This document shows positions 8,370 to 17,280 of a DNA stretch of 64,000 bases, piece after piece. This stretch comes from Clostridium sp. 1001271st1 H5. Its GTDB lineage: Bacteria; Bacillota; Clostridia; Lachnospirales; Lachnospiraceae. Every line of letters starts with the position of its first letter. Positions within the stretch are counted from its first letter, which is position 1. The DNA lies in assembly GCF_005845215.1 (NCBI RefSeq), contig NZ_SPHO01000001.1:419146-483145 (forward strand), in the 5' to 3' direction. Both the position numbers and the translations under genes were made by a program. The notes under the pieces were generated by a model. The model saw nothing but the letters and a program-made list of their open reading frames with translations. It was not told the DNA's origin and ran no database searches.

Positions 8370-10817
8370 ATGAGAATATTAGAAGAGATGAAAGAGCGCC
8401 GCCTGTTCTGTGACGGCGGAATGGGAAGCCTGCTCCAGGCCCAGGGCCTGAAACCAGGTGAACTTCCTGAACTGTGGAACCTGACCCACCGGGATGTGCT
8501 TACATCCATACACCGGTCCTACCTGGAGGCCGGAGCCGACATCATGACAACCAATACCTTCGGCGCCAACAGGCTTAAATTCAAGGATAACCTGGAAGCC
8601 ATTGTGACAGCTGCAGTGGAGAATGCGAGAGCTGCTGTGGAAGAGGCCGGCCATGGATACGTGGCCCTGGACCTGGGCCCCACCGGACACCTGCTAAAGC
8701 CCCTGGGAGACCTGGAATTTGAGAACGCAGTGGACCTCTATAAAGAGGTGGTATCCATCGGCGCCCTGGCAGGAGCGGACCTGGTACTGATTGAGACCAT
8801 GAGCGACAGCTATGAGCTGAAAGCAGCTGTTCTGGCAGCCAGGGAGGCCGGATTCAGGCCGGACACAGGGGAACGGCTGCCCGTGTTCGCCACCGTGATA
8901 TTTGATGAAAAGGGAAAGCTCCTGACCGGCGGAAACGTGGAGTCCACCGTGGCCCTGCTAGAAGGTCTGAGAGTGGATGCCCTGGGTATTAACTGCGGAC
9001 TGGGACCAGTGCAGATGAAGGGAATCCTGGAAGAAATCCTGAAGGTCTCATCCCTTCCCGTGCTGGTAAATCCCAATGCAGGACTACCCAGAAGCGAGAA
9101 CGGCAGGACGGTATATGATATAGATGCAGAGGGATTTGCCCTTGTCATGGAGGAAATCGTATCCATGGGGGCTGTCATCGTGGGAGGATGCTGCGGAACC
9201 ACCCCGGAGCATATACGCCTGATGACAGAACGCTGCAGGGACATACCTGTGGCGTGGCCGGAGAAAAAACACCGCACCGTGGTGTCCTCCTATGCAAAGG
9301 CAGTGACCGTTGGGCAAAAGACAATCATTATTGGGGAGCGCATCAATCCCACCGGCAAGTCCAGGTTCAAGCAGGCCCTGCGGGACCACAACCTGGAATA
9401 CATCCTCAAGGAGGGCGTCAGCCAGCAGGACAATGGTGCGGATGTGCTGGATGTGAACGTGGGACTGCCTGAAATCCATGAGCCCTCCATGATGGAGGAG
9501 GCTGTAAGGGAACTTCAGGCCATCATCGACCTGCCCCTGCAGATTGACACCTCCGACATGGAAGCCATGGAACGGGCCATGCGTATATACAATGGGAAAC
9601 CGCTGATTAACTCGGTCAACGGCAAGGAGGAGTCCATGACCCGCGTATTCCCTCTGATGGCAAAATACGGCGGCGTGGCAGTGGGCCTGTGTCTGGACGA
9701 GTCCGGCATTCCTGATACAGCGGAGGGGCGTCTGGCTGTGGCAAGGAAAATCTTAGACCGGGCGGCAGAGTATGGAATCGGACCGGAGGATATCATTCTG
9801 GACGGGCTCTGCATGACGGTCAGCTCCGACAGCAAGGGGGCCCTTACCACGCTGGAAACGCTGAGGCGCATCCGGGATGAGCTGGGGGTGGGAACCGTGC
9901 TGGGAGTATCCAACATATCCTTCGGACTGCCCCAGAGGGAAATCATCAATGCTGCATTCTTTACCATGGCCATGGAATGCGGTTTGAGCGCGGCCATCAT
10001 AAATCCCAACTCCGAGGCCATGATGCGGGCTTACTACAGCTTTAATGCCCTTATGGACCGGGACCCCCAGTGCGGCCGGTATATCAGTGTGTACAGCGGC
10101 CAGAGTGCAGGCCTGGGCCAGACCATTGGAAGGGGCGGCAGCCAGGACGGGACAAAGCTGTCTGCTGATTCCGGCACAGGAGATGGCGGCCAGGGACCGG
10201 CCCTGGCCGCCGCCATTGAGAGAGGATTAAAGGAAGGCGCACACAATGCGGTGACCGCCCTGTTAAAGGAACGGGAGCCCCTGGATATCATCAACAGTGA
10301 GATGATACCGGCCCTGGACCGGGTGGGAAAGGGATTTGAGAAGGGTACTGTGTTCCTGCCCCAGCTTCTCATGAGTGCGGAAGCTGCCAAGGCTGCCTTT
10401 GAGGTCATTAAGGAAGCCATGGACAAAAGCGGGCAGGCACAGGAAAAGAAGGGAACCATTATCCTGGCAACGGTGAAAGGCGATATTCATGATATTGGCA
10501 AGAACATCGTGAAGGTGCTGCTGGAGAATTACAGCTATGACGTCATTGACCTGGGCAGGGATGTGCCGCCGGAGGCCATTGTAAAAGAGGCCGTGGAGCG
10601 CCGTGTGGCCCTGGTGGGCTTAAGCGCCCTGATGACCACCACCGTGCCCAGCATGGAGGAGACCATCCGCCAGTTAAGGGCTGCATCCAAAACCGTGAAG
10701 GTGATGGTGGGCGGCGCCGTGCTGACGGAGGATTATGCCAGAACCATAGGCGCCGACGCCTATTGCAGGGATGCCATGGCATCTGTCAATTTCGCGGAGC
10801 AGGTCCTGGGCGCTTAG
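8370..10817 (+). CDS. metH: Cobalamin-dependent methionine synthase lacking the activation domain
   Basis: Transfers a methyl group from methyl-THF to homocysteine by way of cobalamin. Domains in order (numbered from ATG 8370): homocysteine S-methyltransferase barrel with zinc ligands C209 (INCGLGP) and C274/C275 (GGCCGTTP); pterin-binding barrel at about 310-580 (IIGERINPTGKSRFK, VLDVNVGLPE); cap; and B12-binding domain with the lower-ligand motif D705-x-H707-x-x-G710 in KGDIHDIGKN. The protein stops at 815 aa, after the B12 domain; the activation domain is encoded separately at 6620-7291. Start choice: ATG 8370 has GCAGAGG 6 nt upstream; ATG 8364 and TTG 8355 are alternatives in the same frame. 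The 3' end converges on a GGDEF gene with only 25 nt between. Confidence 0.95.
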   Translation: MRILEEMKERRLFCDGGMGSLLQAQGLKPGELPELWNLTHRDVLTSIHRSYLEAGADIMTTNTFGANRLKFKDNLEAIVTAAVENARAAVEEAGHGYVALDLGPTGHLLKPLGDLEFENAVDLYKEVVSIGALAGADLVLIETMSDSYELKAAVLAAREAGFRPDTGERLPVFATVIFDEKGKLLTGGNVESTVALLEGLRVDALGINCGLGPVQMKGILEEILKVSSLPVLVNPNAGLPRSENGRTVYDIDAEGFALVMEEIVSMGAVIVGGCCGTTPEHIRLMTERCRDIPVAWPEKKHRTVVSSYAKAVTVGQKTIIIGERINPTGKSRFKQALRDHNLEYILKEGVSQQDNGADVLDVNVGLPEIHEPSMMEEAVRELQAIIDLPLQIDTSDMEAMERAMRIYNGKPLINSVNGKEESMTRVFPLMAKYGGVAVGLCLDESGIPDTAEGRLAVARKILDRAAEYGIGPEDIILDGLCMTVSSDSKGALTTLETLRRIRDELGVGTVLGVSNISFGLPQREIINAAFFTMAMECGLSAAIINPNSEAMMRAYYSFNALMDRDPQCGRYISVYSGQSAGLGQTIGRGGSQDGTKLSADSGTGDGGQGPALAAAIERGLKEGAHNAVTALLKEREPLDIINSEMIPALDRVGKGFEKGTVFLPQLLMSAEAAKAAFEVIKEAMDKSGQAQEKKGTIILATVKGDIHDIGKNIVKVLLENYSYDVIDLGRDVPPEAIVKEAVERRVALVGLSALMTTTVPSMEETIRQLRAASKTVKVMVGGAVLTEDYARTIGADAYCRDAMASVNFAEQVLGA

Positions 10818-10842
10818 AACAGAGCCCTGGAAACAGACGGCT

Positions 10843-12846
10843 TCACAGACTTACACGGGAATCCCCATCCACCTGAGGAACCATCTTGCCCAGCTGTTTC
10901 AGCTGCCGGGTAATATGGTATACAGTGAACAGGTTGAGGGGATTTTTGTGTTCGTCAATAATGAGTTTGCCCCTGAGCATGAACCACAGCCAGGCGCCGT
11001 TTTTTTGGCGGATTCGTATGATGCAGCTGCGTACCGTGTCATCCGTGGAAAACACGGTCATGGTTTCCTGGAAGGTATGGATGTCGTCCGGATGCAGCTG
11101 GTCCAGAAAGGACAGGGAGCCTCCGTATAACAGCTTGTACTCGGAAAGGCTGCAGTAGCCAAGGGCATGAAGCAGCCTGGAATTCATGTAAATGACTTCC
11201 GGGGATTCGGCCTGATAGCTGGTCAGCAGGATGCCGCCGTTTACCACCTGGTTCAGGAGCCCCAGCTCATTGTTGCCGTACAGCTCAAAGTAGTGCTGGT
11301 CCGTCACATCCTCAATGAGGCAGCCGCAGTAGCCCTGGTGGAATTGAAAGCATTCTATCTTAAGGTACTTGCTGCGCTCCGGGCTGAAATCGTAAAATAT
11401 CTGGCGTCCGCCGTTCATGGCTGTCGCATAGTAGGCGGGAAGGCGGCGGGTGTCGGCGTCCGGGTAGTGGCTCAGGAAGCTTTTGCGGTACAGGCTGTTT
11501 CTGGAACGGCATTCCAGGCGGGCGCAGGCTTCATTTACATACACATATGAAAAATCACAGGCCTGTTGGTCCTTTACCTGAATCTGTATGATGGCAAAGG
11601 GGAACGGGCTGCTGTCATATATGAGCTTTGCATGCTCCAGCTTGTCCTCTAAGGATAAGTCAGAGCTGGGGGCAGGATTCAGTTCGCAGAATGAAATCAT
11701 GTTCTTTCCATGGCTTTTGGCATAGTAAAGTTCGTCGTCCGCTGCCCGCACCAGCTTATGGTAATCATCCATGGAGGTGAGGACCGTGCTCACGATTCCC
11801 ACGCTGATGGTCACAAAGGGGGAGGCGCTGCGGTTGGCTGCAGGAATCTTCATATCAGAAACGGATTTCCTCAGACGGTCCCCTACCTTTATGGCGTCAG
11901 AGGGAAGGATGTCGCAGAGCAGTATCTGGAACTCCTCTCCGCCGAACCGGCAAATCAGGTCATTTTCCTGATGGATGCTGCCGGACAGGGCAGCGGCCAC
12001 CTTCTTCAGGCATTCGTCTCCCTGCATGTGGCCATAGGTGTCATTGTACTGTTTGAAATAGTCGATATCTATCATGATAACAGCCACGGGTATTTTCAGA
12101 CGTATGTTATAGGGAATCAGTTCCTCCAGCCGGAGGGAATAACCGTTCCGGTTGAACAGCCGGGTCAGCGGGTCCTTGTCGGCCCGTTCCTGAAGGCAGA
12201 TTTGTTCATCCCTGGCTTTTCTTACCATCTGCAGGTTGCTGACAATGATGCGGCAGCGCATCTGGGACAGGAACAGGCTGATGAAGCTGTAAAGGAACAG
12301 GTTGGAATACAGGGGCAGAGGTACGTGGTGGGCCCGGAAAACCGGAATGGCGGCCAGGGCAGTGGCCAGTACCGCGGCCAGGGCTTCGGGAAGGGAGTAA
12401 ATGGGCCCGGCAGCAATATAAATATAAAACATGAGCACGCTCTCCGCAGTCAGACGGCTCTGAAGATTAATATGGTTTACCACAATGCAGTACAGGGCAA
12501 ATATGGCGGTAAAAAGGTATGTATGGTGTTTCAGCCTGCGTCTTGTGGAACAGGTCCGTTCCTGCTTTAACAGGTATTCGCAGTACAGGATGTTGAGGGC
12601 GATGAACAGGAGGAACAGCAGGATAGTGAAAGTGAGCATGGAGAAAGCCCTTCCTGCAACGTCAATGGCCAGATATGTCATCAGGCTGAACAGTTCCATG
12701 ATAATTAAAAGGATGGAATAATTCAAAGTCTGGCTGATGTTCATGGTCTGCACTGTATCATATATTTCATCTGCACACCGGCAAACCATGCTGCGGTCCG
12801 GCGGGGGAAAGGTGCGGGATAAATTCTTTTTTACATATTCTAACAT
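10843..12846 (-). CDS. Membrane diguanylate cyclase, order TM-GGDEF-PAS-PAS
   Basis: Likely synthesises c-di-GMP. From ATG 12846 the protein has 667 aa: five or six hydrophobic segments at roughly 40-200, a GGDEF domain with intact RFGGEEF at 302-306 (preceded by DKDPLTRLFNRNGY), then two PAS-like regions at about 410-530 and 540-660 (the last with LHPDDIHTFQE typical of the PAS_3 type). The inhibitory I-site RxxD is replaced by QEND, so product feedback through that site is probably absent. Having sensors after the cyclase is unusual. The frame stays open to 12999, but the upstream codon is TTG without a good ribosome site; ATG 12846 has AGAGG 11 nt upstream. Ligands are unknown. Confidence 0.9.
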   Translation of the reverse strand: MLEYVKKNLSRTFPPPDRSMVCRCADEIYDTVQTMNISQTLNYSILLIIMELFSLMTYLAIDVAGRAFSMLTFTILLFLLFIALNILYCEYLLKQERTCSTRRRLKHHTYLFTAIFALYCIVVNHINLQSRLTAESVLMFYIYIAAGPIYSLPEALAAVLATALAAIPVFRAHHVPLPLYSNLFLYSFISLFLSQMRCRIIVSNLQMVRKARDEQICLQERADKDPLTRLFNRNGYSLRLEELIPYNIRLKIPVAVIMIDIDYFKQYNDTYGHMQGDECLKKVAAALSGSIHQENDLICRFGGEEFQILLCDILPSDAIKVGDRLRKSVSDMKIPAANRSASPFVTISVGIVSTVLTSMDDYHKLVRAADDELYYAKSHGKNMISFCELNPAPSSDLSLEDKLEHAKLIYDSSPFPFAIIQIQVKDQQACDFSYVYVNEACARLECRSRNSLYRKSFLSHYPDADTRRLPAYYATAMNGGRQIFYDFSPERSKYLKIECFQFHQGYCGCLIEDVTDQHYFELYGNNELGLLNQVVNGGILLTSYQAESPEVIYMNSRLLHALGYCSLSEYKLLYGGSLSFLDQLHPDDIHTFQETMTVFSTDDTVRSCIIRIRQKNGAWLWFMLRGKLIIDEHKNPLNLFTVYHITRQLKQLGKMVPQVDGDSRVSL

Positions 12847-13016
12847 AGTATATACAACCTCTGTTCCATTTGTATCAATTACATAATACTGATAATATAT
12901 GAGAGGAATGAAGGAATTATTACCAAAGAGCATGAAAAATCCGCAAAAAAAGACAAAAACCGTATTTTTCCCAATAACTCCCAGACACAGAGCCTCCAAA
13001 ATATGATAGTATAGTT

Positions 13017-13045
13017 TTGTAACAAAAAAGAAACAGATTTGTAAT
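13017..13045 (+). promoter_or_regulatory. Possible promoter of the small Cys protein
   Basis: TTGTAA, 17 nt, TGTAAT, about 25 nt before the start at 13071. The divergent GGDEF gene must also be read from this 224-nt gap, for which I see no convincing promoter. Confidence 0.35.
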
Positions 13046-13070
13046 ATCTGAAAGAAAGCGAGGACATACT

Positions 13071-13286
13071 ATGTTATCAGTTTCATCTATGGCACTTGCT
13101 GCAATGCTGGGTTCTGCATGCGGCACCAATATGGCAAATATAAATGACTGCAATGCAGCACTTCACAATACGGGAAATTGTCCCCAGGCAGTACAGTACC
13201 AGAGAGGCGGCCAGGACCTGAATTCCATGCTGTCACAGATGGGCGTCAGCATGATGCCTGGAAATTCCCAGTGCGGCATCAACTAA
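13071..13286 (+). CDS. Small Cys-containing protein of unknown function
   Basis: 71 aa, not recognised. It begins with a short hydrophobic stretch (MLSVSSMALAAMLGSACG) and then has four Cys in all (ACG, DCN, NCPQ, QCG) spread through a polar Asn/Gln/Met-rich tail. ATG has GCGAGG 8 nt upstream, a possible promoter lies before it and a terminator follows, so it looks like a real single-gene unit. The N-terminus is too short and weakly charged for a standard signal peptide, and the Cys context is not a clear lipobox. It might be a spore, metal-binding or disulfide-linked peptide, but nothing here decides that. Confidence 0.6.
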   Translation: MLSVSSMALAAMLGSACGTNMANINDCNAALHNTGNCPQAVQYQRGGQDLNSMLSQMGVSMMPGNSQCGIN

Positions 13287-13381
13287 GTACTTTGTTGAAG
13301 TATATTAATTAGATGCATTCATTAAGTACATCGGTTCCGTATATCCATTCATTGCCACATAATCATATTCCTCATAAAATA

Positions 13382-13420
13382 AATCCCGGAGAACGGCGTA
13401 TGAGCCTGTCCTCCGGGATT
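13382..13420 (+). terminator. Terminator after the small Cys protein
   Basis: Perfect 10-bp stem AATCCCGGAG / CTCCGGGATT with a 19-nt loop, followed by ATTTTC. The gap 13287-13577 otherwise holds only the promoter of the next gene. Confidence 0.75.
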
Positions 13421-13480
13421 ATTTTCATGTCCGGGGCTATAATAGGCTGTATCCGGTCATAAATATATACAGAAAATTAA

Positions 13481-13509
13481 TTCACTTTTTGGGCTGTATA
13501 GGGTAGAAT
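13481..13509 (+). promoter_or_regulatory. Possible promoter of the DUF368 gene
   Basis: TTCACT, 17 nt, TAGAAT, ending 68 nt before the ATG at 13578. Confidence 0.4.
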
Positions 13510-13577
13510 ATCGTTACTGCTGTCCCGGAAGGGGTGAATGGCAGTAAGGTCACAGAGGGTGAAAAGGAGCATATCCA

Positions 13578-14396
13578 ATGAATAAAGACAATATGAACAT
13601 CATATTAAAAGGAATGTGGATTGGGGGAACCATGACGGTTCCCGGAGTAAGCGGAGGTTCCATGGCTATGATTATGGGGCTCTATGACCGGCTGATTTCG
13701 TCCATCAGCTCCTTTTTTAAGGAACCGGCAAAGAGTATGGCCTTTCTGCTTAAGTTCGTCCTGGGAGCAGGAATCGGGATGGTGCTGTTTTCACGATTCA
13801 TCAGCTATCTGTTCACCACCAGAGCCGATGTGCCGCTGCGTTTTTTCTTCCTGGGTGCGGTGGCCGGAGGCGTTCCCATGATATACAGGGAAGCAGGCGT
13901 GAAAAGGTTTGACCTGGGCGCAGTTGCCTATCCGGTCATAGGCATTCTTGGAGTGGTGGTTCTGGCGCTGATTCCCTCAGGGCTTTTTACGCCGGACGGG
14001 AGTTTCGGGCCGGGGGCCCTGCTTCTTCAGCTGGCCGGGGGATTCATCATAGCGGTGGGACTGGTACTGCCGGGAATCAGCGTATCGCAGATGCTCTACA
14101 TGCTGGGACTCTATGAAACCATCATAGGAAACATCAGCGCTCTTAACATCCTTCCACTGATACCCCTTGGGGCAGGCGTGCTGGGAGGCATTTTCCTGAC
14201 CACCAAGGTGCTGGAACGGCTGATGCTGCGCCATCCCCAGCCCACCTACCTGATTATCCTGGGCTTTATGTTCGGCTCCCTGCCGGAACTTTTTCCCGGC
14301 ATCCCCGCGGGAACGGACCTGGCAGCCAGTCTGCTGGCCGGGGCAGCCGGTTTCGCCGCCCTGTATGTGATGTCCGTAAAAGAGCAGAAGGCTTAG
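13578..14396 (+). CDS. DUF368 membrane protein, PopT-type undecaprenyl-phosphate transporter
   Basis: 272-aa polytopic membrane protein. The DUF368 signature is clear: GMWIGGTMTVPGVSGGSMAM near the N-terminus and a second, related half-repeat VGLVLPGISVSQMLYMLG later, which fits an internal inverted-repeat transporter fold. DUF368 proteins (PopT) have been reported to return the lipid carrier undecaprenyl phosphate across the membrane for peptidoglycan and wall-polymer synthesis; assignment here rests on that family match. AAAAGGAG precedes the ATG by 9 nt. It is a single gene with its own promoter and converges on degV. Confidence 0.9.
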   Translation: MNKDNMNIILKGMWIGGTMTVPGVSGGSMAMIMGLYDRLISSISSFFKEPAKSMAFLLKFVLGAGIGMVLFSRFISYLFTTRADVPLRFFFLGAVAGGVPMIYREAGVKRFDLGAVAYPVIGILGVVVLALIPSGLFTPDGSFGPGALLLQLAGGFIIAVGLVLPGISVSQMLYMLGLYETIIGNISALNILPLIPLGAGVLGGIFLTTKVLERLMLRHPQPTYLIILGFMFGSLPELFPGIPAGTDLAASLLAGAAGFAALYVMSVKEQKA

Positions 14397-14429
14397 GAAC
14401 AGGAATCCGGAGCGGTTTTCAAACCGGCC

Positions 14430-15320
14430 TCAGACGGTTCTGGCGTCTCCCCAGAAGACCAGGCATACGGTGCCGGGGCCTGTATGGGAACCGATGACTG
14501 TGCCGATATCCACGATAAAGACCTTTCCGTTTAAATGAGGAAAGGTTTCTTCCACCAGGCCGGCCACTGCCCTGGCATCCTCGGGGCAGGAGGACTGGGA
14601 CAGAAAGCATTTGCCGTCATAGGCAGGGCCCTGCTCCGCGTGAAGCTTCATCCGCTCCACCATTTCCCGGATGACGCGTTTTTTGCCTCTGTACTTGTCC
14701 CGGGGAATCAGCCTGCCCTCCACATTTACATTCATAAGGGGACATATATTGAGCATATTTCCAAAGAAAGCAGCGGAAGCTGATATGCGTCCGCCCCGTC
14801 TTAAATGGGTCAAATCAGAGGTGAAGAACCAATGATGGACTCTTTTTTTATGTTCCTCAATCCAGGACGCAAGTTCCTGGTATTCTGCGCCTGCCTGCAT
14901 CTTCTCCCAGGCCGTGTCCACCAGCAGTCCGTAGCCCGCGGAGGCGCAGCAGGAGTCAATGACGGTAATCCGCCGGTCCGGATAGCGCTCCAGCATTTCA
15001 TCTCTGGCAATGACAGCGGAATTATAGGTGCCGGATATGCCGGAGGAGAGGGTCATATGGATGATATCCTTTCCTTCTTTTAATATGGGTTCAAACATGG
15101 CCTCGTATTGTTCCGGATTTACCTGGGATGTGGTGGGCATGGCGCCCTGGCGTATATTCTCGTAAAAATCCTCAATGGGAATGGACTTACCCAGGTCGTC
15201 GTCGTATTCCATGCCGTTCATCCGGAAATGAAAGCAGGAGTAGGGGATGCCTCTCTCTGCCAGATAGGACTCAGGCAAATCAGCTGTGGAACAGCAGGTA
15301 ATCATATAGGAATTTGTCAT
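14430..15320 (-). CDS. DegV family (fatty-acid-binding) protein
   Basis: 296 aa. DegV folds bind a single fatty acid, and in Firmicutes the FakB members present it to the FakA kinase. The N-terminal ITCCSTADLPESYLAERGI, central MTLSSGISGTYNSA and FTSDLTHLRRGGRIS blocks are the family signatures; the Ser/Thr of the SSGISGT block normally contact the carboxylate. No FakA is seen nearby, so partner and ligand are unknown. AAAGGAG lies 6 nt upstream of the ATG and a near-consensus promoter 50 nt further. Confidence 0.93.
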   Translation of the reverse strand: MTNSYMITCCSTADLPESYLAERGIPYSCFHFRMNGMEYDDDLGKSIPIEDFYENIRQGAMPTTSQVNPEQYEAMFEPILKEGKDIIHMTLSSGISGTYNSAVIARDEMLERYPDRRITVIDSCCASAGYGLLVDTAWEKMQAGAEYQELASWIEEHKKRVHHWFFTSDLTHLRRGGRISASAAFFGNMLNICPLMNVNVEGRLIPRDKYRGKKRVIREMVERMKLHAEQGPAYDGKCFLSQSSCPEDARAVAGLVEETFPHLNGKVFIVDIGTVIGSHTGPGTVCLVFWGDARTV

Positions 15321-15369
15321 GGTTTGCTCCTTTTAGGGTGGGAAAATTAAGCTGTTTCGTGTTGAAAAA

Positions 15370-15398
15370 AGTATAGCATGCCAGGGGTGCGGTGTCAA
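15370..15398 (-). promoter_or_regulatory. degV promoter
   Basis: On the minus strand: TTGACA (15393-15398), 17 nt, TATACT (15370-15375). Start site would be about 40 nt before the degV ATG. Confidence 0.65.
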
Positions 15399-15404
15399 AT
15401 GCAG

Positions 15405-15433
15405 TGGAAAAACAGATGGAACTGTGCTATGAT
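15405..15433 (+). promoter_or_regulatory. Possible promoter of the HAD-znuABC operon
   Basis: TGGAAA, 17 nt, TATGAT. Its -35 lies only 6 bp from the -35 of the divergent degV promoter, so the two are back to back. I see no clear Zur-type palindrome over it. Confidence 0.4.
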
Positions 15434-15488
15434 GTAGGTTGTGTCAAGACGGATTTGCGTATATCCTTGGAAAGGAATGGTAAGTATA

Positions 15489-16166
15489 ATGTATAAATGC
15501 TGTATATTCGACCTGGACGGCACCCTGGTGAATTCCATCTATGCCATCCAGAAGTCTGTAAACGATACCCTGAGTTATTGGAACATGCGCGAAATCAGCG
15601 TGGAGGAGAGCCGGCTCTATGTGGGGGACGGTTATAAGAAGCTATTGGAGCGCTCCCTCATTGCCTGCGGGGATACGGAGCTGACCCATTATGAGGAAGC
15701 AGTGGAGCGGTATCAGGACGTTTTCCGGAAATGCTGCATGTACCGCGTGGAGGCCTATCAGGGAATCAGGGAGCTTTTGGAGTTCCTAAAGTCACATGGT
15801 ATTTTTATTGCCGTACTGTCCAATAAGCCCCATCCCAGGACGCTGGACAATGTGGAAGGCGTGTTTGGAAGCGGTTATTTTGACCTGGTCTACGGCGAGA
15901 GGGAGGATAAGGGAATCAAAAAGAAACCCTGCCCTGACGGCATATGGGCCATAGCTGGGGAACTGGGTCTTGCAAAGGGGGAAATCCTCTATCTGGGAGA
16001 TACCAACACGGACATGGAGACAGGGGACAATGCAAAGGTGGATACAGTGGGCGTGACCTGGGGATTCAGGACCAGGGAGGAGCTTATGGCCTTCCATCCG
16101 GTGCTGATTGCAGACCAGCCGTCCCAGGTCCTCCGGTATATAAAGGATGTGAATGGAATTGAATAA
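15489..16166 (+). CDS. HAD-family phosphatase (phosphoglycolate phosphatase-like)
   Basis: 225 aa. Motif I is CIFDLDGTLVNS with the nucleophilic Asp; a cap region follows, then motif II VLSNKPHP, the motif III lysine region KKKPCPDGI and motif IV LYLGDTNTDMETGDNA. This is a Gph/PpaX-like subfamily I HAD; the substrate cannot be read from sequence. ATG 15489 is preferred; ATG 15477 and GTG 15441 are in frame but have poorer spacing to GGAAAGGA. The end overlaps the start of the zinc-binding protein gene by 14 nt, so the two are translated together. Confidence 0.88.
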   Translation: MYKCCIFDLDGTLVNSIYAIQKSVNDTLSYWNMREISVEESRLYVGDGYKKLLERSLIACGDTELTHYEEAVERYQDVFRKCCMYRVEAYQGIRELLEFLKSHGIFIAVLSNKPHPRTLDNVEGVFGSGYFDLVYGEREDKGIKKKPCPDGIWAIAGELGLAKGEILYLGDTNTDMETGDNAKVDTVGVTWGFRTREELMAFHPVLIADQPSQVLRYIKDVNGIE

Positions 16167-17226
16167 AAGGATACCCTTAAGATACAGGGGGATTACGTGG
16201 CTCATGGCCGTGCTTGGAGCCGCGGCAATGGTTATGAGTATATGGGGATGCGCTGCCGCACAGAGGCCGCCTGAACCGGGAAAAGCGCCGGCAGCCGGCC
16301 AGGAGGGAACGGATGACCGCCTGTGCGTGGTAACCACCATCTTTCCCTATTATGATTTCGTACGGCAGATTGCAGGCGACCGGGTAAAGCTTAAGCTGGT
16401 GGTGCCGGCGGGCATGGACAGCCATTCCTTTGAACCCACGCCCGCTGACATGATTGCCATGCAGGAGGCGGATGTGCTGGTCTGCAACGGCGGCGAGATG
16501 GAGCAGTGGGTGGAGAAGGTTCTGGGTTCTCTGGACACCAGCCACATGAAGGTCCTGACCATGATGGACTATGTGGATGTGGTGGAGGAGGAGCATGTGG
16601 AAGGCATGGAGGAGGAAGAACACCGCCATGGGGAGGACGGCCGTATAGGAGAGAAGGATGACCATGAGGAAACAGAGGACGGCCATGAGATGCACATCGA
16701 ATACGATGAGCATATATGGACATCCCCTGTCAATGCCCAGGCCATCGTGAAAATCATAAGCCAGGCCCTTGCGGAGGCGGACCCTCAGGGGGAGAGCCGC
16801 TACAGCGCCAATACCCAGGCATATCTGAAGGAGCTTAAGGACCTGGACAGCCAGTTCAGGCAGGTTGTAAAGGACGGGCGTCTCCGTATGATTGTGGTGG
16901 CTGACAAGTTTCCCTTCCGCTATTTCGCGGATGAATACGGCCTTTCCTACCGGGCTGCCTTTTCAGGGTGCAGCGGGGACACGGAGCCCAGCGCCAGGAC
17001 CATAGCCTATCTGATTGACAAGGTAAAACAGGACCGGATTCCGGCCGTCTATTACCTGGAGCTTTCCAGCCACAGGACAGCGGAAATCATCCGGGAGGAA
17101 ACAGGGGCAGTGCCCCTTCTCCTTCATTCCTGCCACAACGTTACCAGAAAGCAGTTCGACGAGGGCGTTACCTATCTCCAGCTTATGAGGCAGAATGTGG
17201 AGAACCTGCGGCTGGGGCTGGATTAA
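16153..17226 (+). CDS. znuA: Zinc ABC transporter substrate-binding lipoprotein
   Basis: 357 aa, cluster A-I metal receptor. After a basic N-terminus and a hydrophobic stretch, SIWGCAAA gives a plausible lipoprotein Cys at about residue 33. Metal-ligand positions are visible: His in MDSHSFEPTPAD, His in DEHIWTSPVN, and the late DTEPSART acidic site. Between them, at about 140-190, is an acidic/His-rich loop (EEHVEGMEEEEHRHGED and DDHEETEDGHEMH), which in ZnuA proteins is linked with zinc delivery. Manganese receptors usually lack this loop, so zinc is favoured. AAAGG lies 6 nt before the ATG, inside the HAD gene. Confidence 0.92.
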   Translation: MELNKRIPLRYRGITWLMAVLGAAAMVMSIWGCAAAQRPPEPGKAPAAGQEGTDDRLCVVTTIFPYYDFVRQIAGDRVKLKLVVPAGMDSHSFEPTPADMIAMQEADVLVCNGGEMEQWVEKVLGSLDTSHMKVLTMMDYVDVVEEEHVEGMEEEEHRHGEDGRIGEKDDHEETEDGHEMHIEYDEHIWTSPVNAQAIVKIISQALAEADPQGESRYSANTQAYLKELKDLDSQFRQVVKDGRLRMIVVADKFPFRYFADEYGLSYRAAFSGCSGDTEPSARTIAYLIDKVKQDRIPAVYYLELSSHRTAEIIREETGAVPLLLHSCHNVTRKQFDEGVTYLQLMRQNVENLRLGLD

Positions 17227-17280
17227 ACCGCCATTGGAATGAGCTGTGGACTGGAATAACCAATGTAAAAGAGGAAAAAT

